From contig CP002084.1 in assembly GCA_000143165.1 (NCBI GenBank), forward strand, positions 496,001-560,000: 64,000 nt of DNA, given 5' to 3'. Under the pieces are notes generated by a model. The model searched no databases. It worked only from the letters and a program-made list of their open reading frames with translations, and was not told the origin of the DNA. The translations under genes were made by a program, and so were the position numbers. Positions 18,877 through 27,484 of the stretch are shown in pieces (within the stretch, counting starts at the first letter, position 1; the number at the start of each line of letters is the position of its first letter). Origin of the DNA: Dehalogenimonas lykanthroporepellens BL-DC-9 (GTDB lineage Bacteria > Chloroflexota > Dehalococcoidia > Dehalococcoidales > Dehalococcoidaceae).

Positions 18877-19551
18877 ATGGAAGGCCTCTCTGTTACCGGG
18901 CTACCGGTGGTGACACCGGACGAGGCAATACGGTTGCAGAGGGGGCTGGCTGTCCGGGTGATTGACCGGGATGAACCGGCTGGGGAAGTCCGGCTGGTAG
19001 CCGGTATCGATGTAGCCGCCGGAAGAACCGGGGAAAACGGCCGGGCGGCGGTGGTTGTTCTGCGGTATCCGGGGCTGGAGACGGTCGAAACCGCGGTTTT
19101 CGTTGGACCGCTGGTTATGCCGTATGTCCCCGGTCTGCTGTCATTTCGAGAGTTGCCGCTGATTCTACCGGCCCTGGAACGGCTGACGACGAGGCCCAAT
19201 CTGCTCTTGGTGGATGGACAGGGAGTGGCTCATCCGCGGCGATTGGGCATAGCCGCCCACCTGGGCTTGATTACCGGATTGCCGGCTATCGGCTGTGCCA
19301 AGTCCCGGTTGTGCGGGACGGCCGGCGAGCCGGGGCCGGAGCGGGGAAGTGCCGCTGATTTGATCGACCGGGGTGAGATTATCGGCCGGGTGGTACGCAC
19401 CCGGTTCGGTTGCCGCCCGGTGTATGTTTCGGTGGGGCACCGCGTCAGCCTTGAAACGGCGGTGGACTGGGTGCTTAAATTAGGTCAAGGGTTCCGACTG
19501 CCGGAGCCGGTGCGGCTGGCTCACCTGGCCGCGGGAAGCGGCCAAAGCTAA
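18877..19551 (+). CDS. nfi: Endonuclease V (deoxyinosine 3'-endonuclease)
   Basis: A 224-residue nuclease that nicks DNA 3' of deaminated bases. Family motifs are LVAGIDVAA (first catalytic Asp), [11 protein letters not shown] with the wedge region and catalytic Glu, [22 protein letters not shown] (second Asp and base-recognition residues), and IGCAKSRL. The ATG at 18877 is preferred over an upstream TTG at 18838, which lies in the promoter. prfB starts 37 bases downstream on the same strand. Confidence 0.92.
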   Translation: MEGLSVTGLPVVTPDEAIRLQRGLAVRVIDRDEPAGEVRLVAGIDVAAGRTGENGRAAVVVLRYPGLETVETAVFVGPLVMPYVPGLLSFRELPLILPALERLTTRPNLLLVDGQGVAHPRRLGIAAHLGLITGLPAIGCAKSRLCGTAGEPGPERGSAADLIDRGEIIGRVVRTRFGCRPVYVSVGHRVSLETAVDWVLKLGQGFRLPEPVRLAHLAAGSGQS

Positions 19552-19588
19552 CTTGAATAAGACTAATACGTTATAGGGAGTGATTCTA

Positions 19589-20678
19589 TTGGATATCGCC
19601 GACAAGTACCGGGAAATGCTGGACCGGATTCATCACGACATGGTGTGTCTTTGACATCGCCGAAAAGGAAAAGGAAGTAACCAGCCTGGAACATGTGATT
19701 ACCATCGACGGCTTCTGGGAAGACAGCGATAACTCCCAGAAAGTCATGCGGCGGCTGACCGGACTTAAAAAGACGGTGGAGCAGTGGCGTAGCCTGGAGC
19801 GGCGATTGAATGAACTGGCCGAACTGGACGCGCTGGGCGACCCGGAAATGGCCCAGGACGTAGATGCCGAAACCGAGGCGGTGAGCGATGAGCTGGACCG
19901 GTTGGAGTTCGAGCTGTCTTACAGCGGCGAGTACGATGAACGCAACGCCCTTCTGTCCATCCACGCCGGCGCCGGCGGTGTCGAGAGTCAGGACTGGGCG
20001 GAAATGTTACTGGCGATGTACGTCAAATGGGGTGAGCGCCGTGATTATGACGTCGAGATACTGGAGACATCGGCCGGAGATGAGGCCGGCATCAAGAGTG
20101 TGACGGCGGAATTTCGCGGGCGGTATGCCTACGGCAACCTGCGGAGCGAACACGGCGTTCACCGTCTGATAAGGCTGTCGCCGTTCGATTCCGACCACGC
20201 GCGGCATACTTCGTTCGCTCTGGTCGAGGTGATGCCGGAAGTGGAAGAGGACGCCGAAGTGGAGATTAACCCTGATGACATAAAACTGGAAGCCTTCCGG
20301 GCTTCCGGTGCCGGCGGTCAGAATGTCCAGAAGGTGTCCTCAGCGGTCAGGCTGACCCATACGCCGTCGGGTATCGTAGTTACTGCCCAGACGGAGCGGT
20401 CGCAACACCAGAACCGGGAAGTGGCCATGAGCCTGCTCCGGGCGCGGCTGTTGCAACGCAAGATAGCCGAACAGGAAGCTGAAAAAGCGCGGCTCAAGGG
20501 CGAGCGGATTTCCAACGAATGGGGCAGTCAGATACGCAGTTATGTACTGCATCCCTATAAAATGGTCAAGGACCACCGTACCGGAATGGAAACCGGTAAT
20601 ACCCAGGCGGTGCTGGAGGAGGGCAATATCGAGATGTTCATCGAGGCCTATCTCAAGGGGCAGATTGGTGAAGAATAA
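19589..20678 (+). CDS. prfB: Peptide chain release factor 2, with programmed +1 frameshift
   Basis: RF2 recognises UGA and UAA. A short leader frame starts at TTG 19589 (AGGGAG eight bases before) and runs 21 codons to CTT-TGA at 19649-19654; a +1 shift at CTT-TGA-C gives LDIAEKEKEV and continues to 20678, total 362 residues. The main frame has the codon-recognition motif LSPF near residue 205 and the GGQ loop GAGGQNVQ. The E. coli site has an SD-like AGGGGG before CTT; here the bases are atggtgtgt, a weak match. RF2 autoregulation through its own UGA is well known for the family. Confidence 0.93.
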
Positions 20679-21903
20679 ACTGATATCGGCGCTGTTGGCG
20701 GCGGTTCTGTTCATCACCGGGGCGGTCACGCCGGTCGCGGCCGCCGGAGGAGAACTGGAGGTCGGGCGCAACTCCTATTCCGCCGTCTTTCCCAATTCGC
20801 TGAGTTTCAGTCTGAACGCCACGGCGCCGGCCGATATCGTCGATGCCCGTCTGAATTATCAGGTGCGGCGACAGGGTTTCGCCGAGGTGTATAACGAGGT
20901 TATCGTCCGGGTGACGCCGGGCACCGATGTCGCCCTGAGCTATTCGCTCAACCTGAGAAGGGTTGGCGGTCTGCCGCCGGGGACACTCATCGATTACTGG
21001 TGGACGCTCCGAGACGTTAACGGGCGAGAATACGTCACCGGCGTTGAGCAGTTCACCTTCGATGACGCCCGCTATGAATGGAAAACCATATCCGACGGGC
21101 TGGTGACGCTGTACTGGTACAACGGGTCCGATTCTTTCGCTGACCAGTTGATGGCGACGGCGCAGGCGGCGCTGGACAAACTGGAACAGGATACCGGCGC
21201 CCGGTTGAGCGACCCCGTGGCCATCTATATTTATGACAGTGCCCAGGCCTTGCAGAACTCCATGGTCTTTCCCCAGGAATGGACCGGAGGGGTGTCCTTC
21301 ACCAACTTCAATACCATTTCCATCGGTATCGAAACCTCTGCTCTCAACTGGGGCAAACGGGCGGTGGTGCATGAACTGGCTCATGTGGTGACCAACCAGA
21401 TGACGGCCAATCCCTACAATAACATTCCGACCTGGCTGAACGAGGGTCTGTCGATGTACGCCGAAGGTCCGCTGGACGCGCTGTATGTAGTGTTTTACAA
21501 CCAGGCGCTGGACCTGAAGAGCCTGATATCGGTCAGGAGTCTGTCCAGCCCGTTTTCCGCCGACCCGGCGCTGGCCTATCTGTCTTACGCTGAGAGTTAT
21601 CACATCGTCAAGTACCTGGTCGATACCTACGGCGAAGACCGAATGAGCCGTCTGCTGGAAGAGTTCGCTGAGGGAGCTTCAGCTGACGGCGCCCTGCTGG
21701 CGGTGTACGGGTTCGACCTGGAAGGGCTCGATGCCGAGTGGCAGGAATATGCCTATGGTGCCGTCCCTGACCGGATACAGACCGGCGTGACCTGGACCCC
21801 GTGGCTGGTGTCGCTCATAGTGCTGGTGGCCGGGGCGGTGGTTGTTATCGCGGTGTGGCTTTTTTATCCCCACGCCGTCAGGACGGAGGGGACGAAGAGA
21901 TGA
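20668..21903 (+). CDS. Secreted/membrane-anchored gluzincin-type metallopeptidase (peptidase MA-like)
   Basis: A 411-residue protein with a signal-like N-terminal helix (LISALLAAVLFITGAVTPVAAAGG), a beta-rich N-terminal region of ~120 residues, a zinc peptidase core with VVHELAHVVTNQM (HExxH) near residue 240 and WLNEGLSMYAEG (downstream Glu ligand), and a C-terminal membrane helix (WLVSLIVLVAGAVVVIAVWLFY). The architecture suggests an extracytoplasmic peptidase anchored at both ends. It starts at GTG 20668 with AGGGG upstream, inside the end of prfB. Its stop overlaps the next start, so the two are probably coupled. Confidence 0.82.
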   Translation: MKNKLISALLAAVLFITGAVTPVAAAGGELEVGRNSYSAVFPNSLSFSLNATAPADIVDARLNYQVRRQGFAEVYNEVIVRVTPGTDVALSYSLNLRRVGGLPPGTLIDYWWTLRDVNGREYVTGVEQFTFDDARYEWKTISDGLVTLYWYNGSDSFADQLMATAQAALDKLEQDTGARLSDPVAIYIYDSAQALQNSMVFPQEWTGGVSFTNFNTISIGIETSALNWGKRAVVHELAHVVTNQMTANPYNNIPTWLNEGLSMYAEGPLDALYVVFYNQALDLKSLISVRSLSSPFSADPALAYLSYAESYHIVKYLVDTYGEDRMSRLLEEFAEGASADGALLAVYGFDLEGLDAEWQEYAYGAVPDRIQTGVTWTPWLVSLIVLVAGAVVVIAVWLFYPHAVRTEGTKR

Positions 21904-23525
21904 GACGACGGCTGGTGACCATGATAGCGAGCGCCGCTATGGCGTTTTCGCTGATATTGACCGGATGTGTGTCGGATTCCGCCGATTCTCTGCCGCCGCC
22001 GGGTAGTGGCGGGCGGCTGAACCTGGCGGCTAACGAGCCCTACAACCTGGACCCGGCGCTGGTGGGCGATGCCGGGGCGTTGATGTTTGTCAGTCAGATA
22101 TTCAGCGGGCTGGTGCGAGTGACCGCCGACGGCGTGGCGCCGGATATCGCCGTCGACTGGATTATCAGTGAAGACGGCACTGTTTACACCTTCCATTTGC
22201 GGGAGGATGTGACCTTTCATGACGGCACGCCCCTGACTGCCGCTGACTTCAGGTATTCCTGGGAAAGGGCTCTGACGCCGGCCACCGGCAGTACCACGGC
22301 CCGGACATATCTGGGTGACATAGTCGGCGCTGACGCCATGCTGGACGGGGAATCAGCCAGTCTGGCCGGGGTCAGGGTGATTGACGATTACACTCTGGAA
22401 GTGACCATCGAGAGTCCGCGCTCTTATTTTCTATCCAAGCTGAGCTATGCCACCGCCTTTGCCGTGGATGCCGCCGATGTCGCCGCCGGCGGTGAGTGGT
22501 GGCGGACGCCCAATGGCACCGGGCCTTTCATTCTGGATGATTGGGCGAACGATTCCTATATCATGCTGAAAGGCTATCCGGAGTATTACGGCGGCGCGCC
22601 CGCCCTGGATTCGGTGGTCTTTCGTTTCCTGGCCGGGAGATCCATGGACCTGTACGAAATGGGACAGATAGATGTGGCTACCGTGGACGCGGCCTATCTG
22701 GACCGGGCGCTCGACCCGGCGGGTATTTTTGCTACCGACGCTCAGGTTATATCTCAGCTGAGTCTTTATTTCCTGGGATTCGATAGCGCTGAACCGCCCT
22801 TCGACGATCCGCTGGTGCGGCAGGCTTTTTCGGCGGCTATCGACCGTGACCGGTTGATGGAGCTGGTCTTCAATGACATGAACCAGTCAGCCGAAGGGAT
22901 TGTGCCGCCGGGAATCCCCGGTTACGATCCGGGATTCGAGGGTATCGGCTACGACCCCGAACTGGCCAGGGAACTGCTGGCGCAATCGTCTTACGGCAGT
23001 GCCGCCAACCTGCCGGAGATAACGCTGACCACGCTGGGTTATGGCGGCCTCATCGGCTCCGACCTGGAGGCGGTTATTCACCAGTGGCGGGTCAACCTGG
23101 GCGTCGAGGTCAGGGTGCGGCAACTGGAGCCGGAAGTGTTTCTCTACAACCTGAAACAGGAGAAGGACCAGATATTCTACCAGGGATGGATAGCTGATTA
23201 TCCGCATCAGCAGAACTTCCTGGAAATACTGTTCGGCAGTGGCGCCGATAACAACTGGGGCGAATACTCCAATCCGCTGGTGGACGCCCTGCTGGCCGAG
23301 GCGGCGGCGCTGACCGACCCGGAAGCCAGTGAGGCCATTTACCGGCAGGTGGAACGGATACTGGTCGATGAGGCGGCAATCTGGCCGTATTACTTCGGCC
23401 GCAGTTATATCCTGGTGAAACCCTATGTTACCGGCTATGAACTGAGCCCGCTGGGAGTGCCGCTGTTACAGAACGTGGTCATCGACCGGGAGGTGGAAGC
23501 GCCTGCCGGGCTGACCGTCAGTTGA
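21900..23525 (+). CDS. Family 5 (peptide/nickel-type) ABC transporter substrate-binding lipoprotein
   Basis: A 541-residue extracytoplasmic solute-binding protein. A lipoprotein signal ends in LILTGC near residue 26; the family 5 signature is spread across LNLAANEPYNLDPALV, FHLREDVTFHDGTPLTAADF and FSAAIDRDRLMELVF. No permease or ATPase genes adjoin, so either the partners lie elsewhere or the protein acts as an orphan binder. The ATG overlaps the stop of the peptidase gene (ATGA), pointing to joint expression, possibly to capture the peptidase's products (inference). Confidence 0.88.
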   Translation: MRRRLVTMIASAAMAFSLILTGCVSDSADSLPPPGSGGRLNLAANEPYNLDPALVGDAGALMFVSQIFSGLVRVTADGVAPDIAVDWIISEDGTVYTFHLREDVTFHDGTPLTAADFRYSWERALTPATGSTTARTYLGDIVGADAMLDGESASLAGVRVIDDYTLEVTIESPRSYFLSKLSYATAFAVDAADVAAGGEWWRTPNGTGPFILDDWANDSYIMLKGYPEYYGGAPALDSVVFRFLAGRSMDLYEMGQIDVATVDAAYLDRALDPAGIFATDAQVISQLSLYFLGFDSAEPPFDDPLVRQAFSAAIDRDRLMELVFNDMNQSAEGIVPPGIPGYDPGFEGIGYDPELARELLAQSSYGSAANLPEITLTTLGYGGLIGSDLEAVIHQWRVNLGVEVRVRQLEPEVFLYNLKQEKDQIFYQGWIADYPHQQNFLEILFGSGADNNWGEYSNPLVDALLAEAAALTDPEASEAIYRQVERILVDEAAIWPYYFGRSYILVKPYVTGYELSPLGVPLLQNVVIDREVEAPAGLTVS

Positions 23526-23539
23526 GGCGGTGGGGATGA

Positions 23540-23629
23540 TGGCGGAGGGTGTGGGATTCGAACCCACGGTTCCCTTGCAGGAACAACGGTTTTCAAGACC
23601 GTCTCCTTAAGCCGCTCGGACAACCCTCC
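23540..23629 (-). tRNA. tRNA-Ser(UGA)
   Basis: Read on the minus strand the 90-base gene starts GGAGGGTTGTCCGAG, has a long variable arm, the anticodon stem-loop ACGGTCTTGAAAACCGT with anticodon TGA, the T arm GTGGGTTCGAATCCCAC, and ends ACCCTCC, discriminator G, then an encoded CCA. The acceptor stem of seven pairs is perfect. Confidence 0.96.
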
Positions 23630-23740
23630 CGAAAAGCCCCGGCCAGTCCGGACGCGAAGGCTATTTTATCACGGACGGCGTTTTCTTGCACGATTACTAT
23701 AAATTTCCGTATCTAACCGGCGGCCGGGGCGACAAATCCT

Positions 23741-23777
23741 GTAATATTCCCGAAACATTTATCGGGTAGAATATTAC
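23741..23777. promoter_or_regulatory. Inverted repeat overlapping the glnA promoter
   Basis: GTAATATTCCCGA (23741-23753) and TCGGGTAGAATATTAC (23762-23777) are inverse of each other except for a short bulge. The right arm overlaps the -35/spacer region of the likely promoter, a good position for a repressor site or an RNA structure (inference). Confidence 0.5.
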
Positions 23778-23786
23778 CGGTATAAA
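23758..23786 (+). promoter_or_regulatory. Probable glnA promoter
   Basis: TTTATC (23758-23763), a 17-base spacer and TATAAA (23781-23786), 16 bases before the ATG; AAGGAGGG lies between. Confidence 0.5.
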
Positions 23787-23802
23787 AAACAAAGGAGGGA
23801 AA

Positions 23803-25143
23803 ATGTCTAAAACCCGTTCCGAGGCAATTGAATACGTTCTCAAACGCGCACACGATGACAAGGTGAAATTTATCCGCCTGTGGTTCACCGATATCCTGGG
23901 TCACCTGAAGAGCTTCTCCATCGCCATATCCGAACTGGAAGGCGCTCTGCAGGAAGGCATGGGCTTCGACGGTTCGTCCATCGAAGGTTACACCCGCATC
24001 GACGAAAGCGATATGATGGCTCTGCCAGACCCCGATACCTTCATCACTCTGCCATGGCGCAAGAAGGGCGACGAGAATGTCGGCCGGATGTTCTGCGATA
24101 TCAAGAAACCGGGCGGGGAACAGTTCGACGGGGACCCGCGCTATGTGCTCAAGCGGATGCTCAAGAAAGCGGCCGAAAAGAACTACACCTATTACGTCGG
24201 GCCCGAGTTGGAATATTTCTACTTCAAGGATGAGGATAACACTGAGTTCCTGGATAAGGGCGGTTATTTCGATATGACCCCTCGTGATGTAGCCAGCGAC
24301 TGGCGCCGGGAAACGGTGCTGACCCTGGAAGAGGTGGGTATCCCGGTGGAATATTCCCACCACGAGGTAGCGCCTTCCCAGCATGAGATCGACATCCGTT
24401 ACGCCGACGCCCTGACCATGGCCGACAATGTCATGACCTACCGGTTGATCGTCAAGGAAATCGCGCTGAAAAACGGCATCTACGCCACCTTCATGCCCAA
24501 ACCGGTTTTCGGTGAAAACGGTTCCGGCATGCATTGTCACCAGTCCCTGTTCAACGGGGAGCGCAACGCCTTCTTTGACCCGAACGACCAGTACCATCTG
24601 TCCGATACCGCCCGGCATTACATTGCCGGTATCCTTAAGCACGCGCCGGAGTTCTGCGCCGTCACCAACCAGTGGGTCAACTCTTACAAACGGCTGGTCC
24701 CCGGTTATGAGGCCCCCATCTACCTGTCCTGGGCGCGCCGCAACCGCTCCGACCTGGTGCGGGTGCCGGAATACCGTGTCGGCCGGGAGAACTCCACCCG
24801 CATCGAACTGCGTTCGCCGGATCCGGCCTGCAACCCATATCTGGCCTTCGCCGTTATGCTGGCCGCCGGGCTCAAGGGCATCGAGGAAAAGTACGAAGTA
24901 CCCGAACCGGTGGAGGAAAACGTCTATGAGATGTCCGAGAAGGAGCGGCAAGAGCGAGGTATCGGCACGCTGCCGACCAGCCTGGAGGAAGCCGTTCACA
25001 AACTGGAAAACAGCCAGTTGGTACGCGAAGCGCTGGGCGAGCATGTGTTCAATGCCTTCATCGAGAATAAGAAAATCGAATGGGCCAAGTTCCGGGCTTA
25101 TGTTACCGACTGGGAACGCAACCAGTATCTGTCGGTTCTCTAG
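23803..25143 (+). CDS. glnA: Glutamine synthetase, type I
   Basis: A 446-residue GS that makes glutamine from glutamate, ammonia and ATP. Signatures: GMGFDGSSIEGYTRIDESDM near residue 50, VGPELEYFYF (metal-binding Glu), NGSGMHCHQS (ATP/ammonia site), and RSPDPACNPYLAFA. The length of ~446 matches the short GSI-alpha type. There is no obvious adenylylation tyrosine context near the C terminus. It stands alone between a tRNA and a terminator; no glnB or nitrogen-regulator gene is nearby. An inverted repeat precedes it. Confidence 0.96.
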   Translation: MSKTRSEAIEYVLKRAHDDKVKFIRLWFTDILGHLKSFSIAISELEGALQEGMGFDGSSIEGYTRIDESDMMALPDPDTFITLPWRKKGDENVGRMFCDIKKPGGEQFDGDPRYVLKRMLKKAAEKNYTYYVGPELEYFYFKDEDNTEFLDKGGYFDMTPRDVASDWRRETVLTLEEVGIPVEYSHHEVAPSQHEIDIRYADALTMADNVMTYRLIVKEIALKNGIYATFMPKPVFGENGSGMHCHQSLFNGERNAFFDPNDQYHLSDTARHYIAGILKHAPEFCAVTNQWVNSYKRLVPGYEAPIYLSWARRNRSDLVRVPEYRVGRENSTRIELRSPDPACNPYLAFAVMLAAGLKGIEEKYEVPEPVEENVYEMSEKERQERGIGTLPTSLEEAVHKLENSQLVREALGEHVFNAFIENKKIEWAKFRAYVTDWERNQYLSVL

Positions 25144-25166
25144 GTCACAGTTATCGACCAATCCGG

Positions 25167-25196
25167 GCCGGGGGCGTTTCGCCCCCGGCTTTTTTT
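25167..25196 (+). terminator. Intrinsic terminator of glnA
   Basis: A GCCGGGGGCG/CGCCCCCGGC stem with a three-base loop is followed by seven T, 24 bases after the glnA stop. Confidence 0.92.
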
Positions 25197-25221
25197 ACGC
25201 CTGATACCGGTGGCGTATAAT
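25194..25221 (+). promoter_or_regulatory. Promoter of the glycerate kinase gene
   Basis: TTTACG (25194-25199), a 16-base spacer and a perfect TATAAT (25216-25221). Six bases later a GTG in the coding frame sits at the expected transcription start. Confidence 0.55.
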
Positions 25222-25227
25222 GGCCGG

Positions 25228-26586
25228 GTGATAAACGATACAATGCGGGTGCGCAATCGGGAAGAACTGGCGCAGTCACCGGCGGCGGAGGCGGCGCTGG
25301 ATATCGTAGAAGCCGGCATCACGGCGGTTCTGCCGGAGGTATTGCTCCGGCGCGCGCTGGCCTACCGGCCGGATGACGATGTGCTGGCGGTTGGTGAGGC
25401 GGAGTATGCCCTGAACGGCGGTCGGCTGTTCGTCATCGGCGGCGGCAAGGCCGCCGGGGGCATGGCCTTGGCCCTGGAACGGCTGATCGGCGCCGGGCGT
25501 ATCACTGCCGGGATGGTGGTGACCAGGCGGCCGGGTGATGGCCCGTCCGTGATAGAGATACTGCCCGGGGGGCATCCGCTACCGGACGGACGTGGAGTAG
25601 CGGCTACCGGCCGGATGCTGGCAATGAAAGAGGCGTACGGCATCGGGGCCGGTGACACTGTAGTCTGCCTTATTTCCGGCGGCGCTTCGGCCTTGATGGC
25701 GTATCCGGTGCCCGGCATATTGCTTGAAGACAAGCGGCGGCTGACGGAACTGCTGATGGGTTCCGGTGCTGACATTACCGAAATGAATACCATCCGCAAG
25801 CATATTTCCGCCGTCAAAGGCGGCCGGCTGGGGCGGCACTTCGCGCCGGCCAGGGTTATTTCGCTGGTGATTTCCGATGTTGTCACTGACGACTTGAGCG
25901 TCATCGCCTCCGGACCGACAACGCCGGACCCGGCCACCTTCAGCCACGCTGTGGCGGTCATCGACCGTTACCGTCTGGCAGGCCGGGTACCGCTGGCGAT
26001 TCTGCGGTACCTCAGCGACGGCGTCGCCGGTGGAAGACCGGAAACGCCGAAATCACTGGATAACTGTCATAATTACGTCATCGGTAATGTGAAAACCGCT
26101 TTGAAGGCTATGACCGAGGCGGCCTGCCGGGCTGGTTATCGGGCGGTGATTATCGATGACGGGCTGAATGGTGATACTGAGGGGAAAGCGGTGGAAATAG
26201 CCGCGGCCATCAGATCTGGCCGATATGCCGGGTACGACGCCCTGGTGGCCGGCGGTGAGACGACCATCGAACTGACCGAAAGTCACGGCCGGGGCGGACG
26301 CAACCAGCATTTTGCGGCGGTGACGCTGAGGGAAATGGCCGAATTCAACGAACCCTGGCTGGCGATAACGGTCGGTTCTGACGGGGCCGATTATCTGGAT
26401 GGCGTAGCCGGAGCCATGGTCAGCCGGGGGACTGCCGAAAGGGTAGCGAAAAAAGGGGTACCGGTGGCTGATTACATTAAGAACTGTGATACATGGTCCC
26501 TGTTCCGGGAAACAGGGGGCACACTGGTAGTGACCGGAGATACAGGCACCAACGTCGGTGATCTGGCGCTGTACTTACTAAAGTAA
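25228..26586 (+). CDS. Glycerate 2-kinase, MOFRL/GckA family
   Basis: A 452-residue kinase that phosphorylates glycerate to 2-phosphoglycerate. The N-terminal DUF4147 domain has LFVIGGGKAAGGMALALE, GHPLPD and LISGGASALMAYP; the C-terminal MOFRL domain has AGGETTIEL, GGRNQHFA and VGSDGADYLDGVAGA. The start is uncertain: a GTG at 25228 lies at the predicted transcription start and an ATG at 25243 is five codons on; neither has a ribosome-binding site. A frame opening at 25210 would overlap the -10 box and is unlikely. Confidence 0.88.
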   Translation: MINDTMRVRNREELAQSPAAEAALDIVEAGITAVLPEVLLRRALAYRPDDDVLAVGEAEYALNGGRLFVIGGGKAAGGMALALERLIGAGRITAGMVVTRRPGDGPSVIEILPGGHPLPDGRGVAATGRMLAMKEAYGIGAGDTVVCLISGGASALMAYPVPGILLEDKRRLTELLMGSGADITEMNTIRKHISAVKGGRLGRHFAPARVISLVISDVVTDDLSVIASGPTTPDPATFSHAVAVIDRYRLAGRVPLAILRYLSDGVAGGRPETPKSLDNCHNYVIGNVKTALKAMTEAACRAGYRAVIIDDGLNGDTEGKAVEIAAAIRSGRYAGYDALVAGGETTIELTESHGRGGRNQHFAAVTLREMAEFNEPWLAITVGSDGADYLDGVAGAMVSRGTAERVAKKGVPVADYIKNCDTWSLFRETGGTLVVTGDTGTNVGDLALYLLK

Positions 26587-26658
26587 GGGGTGCCGGCGAA
26601 AAAGGGGGGAAATGGCGGTCGATATAACAAAAATTCCCTTCCCATAACCGGTGACGGG

Positions 26659-26667
26659 TGGTAAGAT
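26659..26667 (+). promoter_or_regulatory. Extended -10 element before the zinc-ribbon gene
   Basis: TGgTAAGAT ends six bases before the ATG at 26674. No ribosome-binding site is present, suggesting a leaderless mRNA. Confidence 0.4.
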
Positions 26668-26673
26668 AGTACC

Positions 26674-26904
26674 ATGCTTGAAGGTAAATGCCCGAAATGC
26701 GGTTACCAGTGCGCCGGTTGGGGCCTCAGTTTCCCCCGGCATCAGTCCTGTGCCAAGTGCGGCACGGCCATGCTGATCTTCGAGGACGGCCAGCCGCTGG
26801 GTGTCGGTTATTCACCCTTCAGCGCCGAGCACCATGAGCCGGCAGGTTCACCCCGAAAGGCTTCCCCCACTCTGCCTCACAGCGGCGAAGACACCGCCGA
26901 CTGA
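26674..26904 (+). CDS. Small zinc-ribbon protein
   Basis: A 76-residue protein whose first 40 residues form a zinc ribbon: CPKC at positions 6-9 and CAKC at about 26-29. The rest is a flexible Pro/Ser-rich tail. Function is unknown; such proteins often bind RNA or serve as partners. It is convergent with the isochorismatase-like gene. Confidence 0.65.
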   Translation: MLEGKCPKCGYQCAGWGLSFPRHQSCAKCGTAMLIFEDGQPLGVGYSPFSAEHHEPAGSPRKASPTLPHSGEDTAD

Positions 26905-26912
26905 AACCGGAA

Positions 26913-27452
26913 TTATTTTATCAGGGCGGAGACTGCCTTGAAAAGGTCGGCCCTGGCCGTCCGAAGCAGTTCGAACAGCGCCATTTCAGTCCCGGTCAAC
27001 GCGATGCCTTCTTTTTCCAGTCGACGTAACGCCAGTTCCCGGTTGGCCGGAGAACGCGAAGCCACCGCATCGGCGACCACCTGTACCGCATACCCGGCTT
27101 CACGCAGTCCCATCGCAGTCTGATAAACGCAGATATGGCTTTCAATGCCGCAGACGATAATCTGTCTGCGGCCGGTCCGGGACAGCATTTCGGTAAACCC
27201 CGTTTCTCCGCAACAGTCGAAGCTGAATTTGGTACTAACCAGCGCCTCCGGCCGGGCGTCGGTTATTTCCTTCAGGGTCGGCCCCAGGCCGTCAGGGTTC
27301 TGCTCGGTGATGATGGCCGGTATCTCGAGGAGGGCGCTTCCTCGCGCCAGGGCAACGATGTTCTTCAGCAGGGCTGATTTTTCATCCATCACCCGGAACA
27401 GTTTTTCCTGGACATCGATTATCAACAGCAGGGTGTTTTGGGGCTCCAGCAT
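26913..27452 (-). CDS. Isochorismatase-family cysteine hydrolase
   Basis: A 179-residue hydrolase of the nicotinamidase/YcaC type. The catalytic triad is visible: Asp in LLLIIDVQEKL, Lys in STKFSFDCC, and Cys in IIVCGIESHICVYQTA with the cis-peptide region. The substrate is not determined. GGAGGAAG precedes the ATG. It is followed upstream on the same strand by the flavodiiron gene, 32 bases away, so they may be co-transcribed. Confidence 0.87.
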   Translation of the reverse strand: MLEPQNTLLLIIDVQEKLFRVMDEKSALLKNIVALARGSALLEIPAIITEQNPDGLGPTLKEITDARPEALVSTKFSFDCCGETGFTEMLSRTGRRQIIVCGIESHICVYQTAMGLREAGYAVQVVADAVASRSPANRELALRRLEKEGIALTGTEMALFELLRTARADLFKAVSALIK

Positions 27453-27484
27453 TCTTCCTCCGTATCGCCAGTCGATATTTACTG

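Noticed and set aside
23713-25161. 482-codon ORF antisense to glnA
   Set aside because: Long only because of codon bias in glnA; glutamine synthetase motifs fix the other strand.
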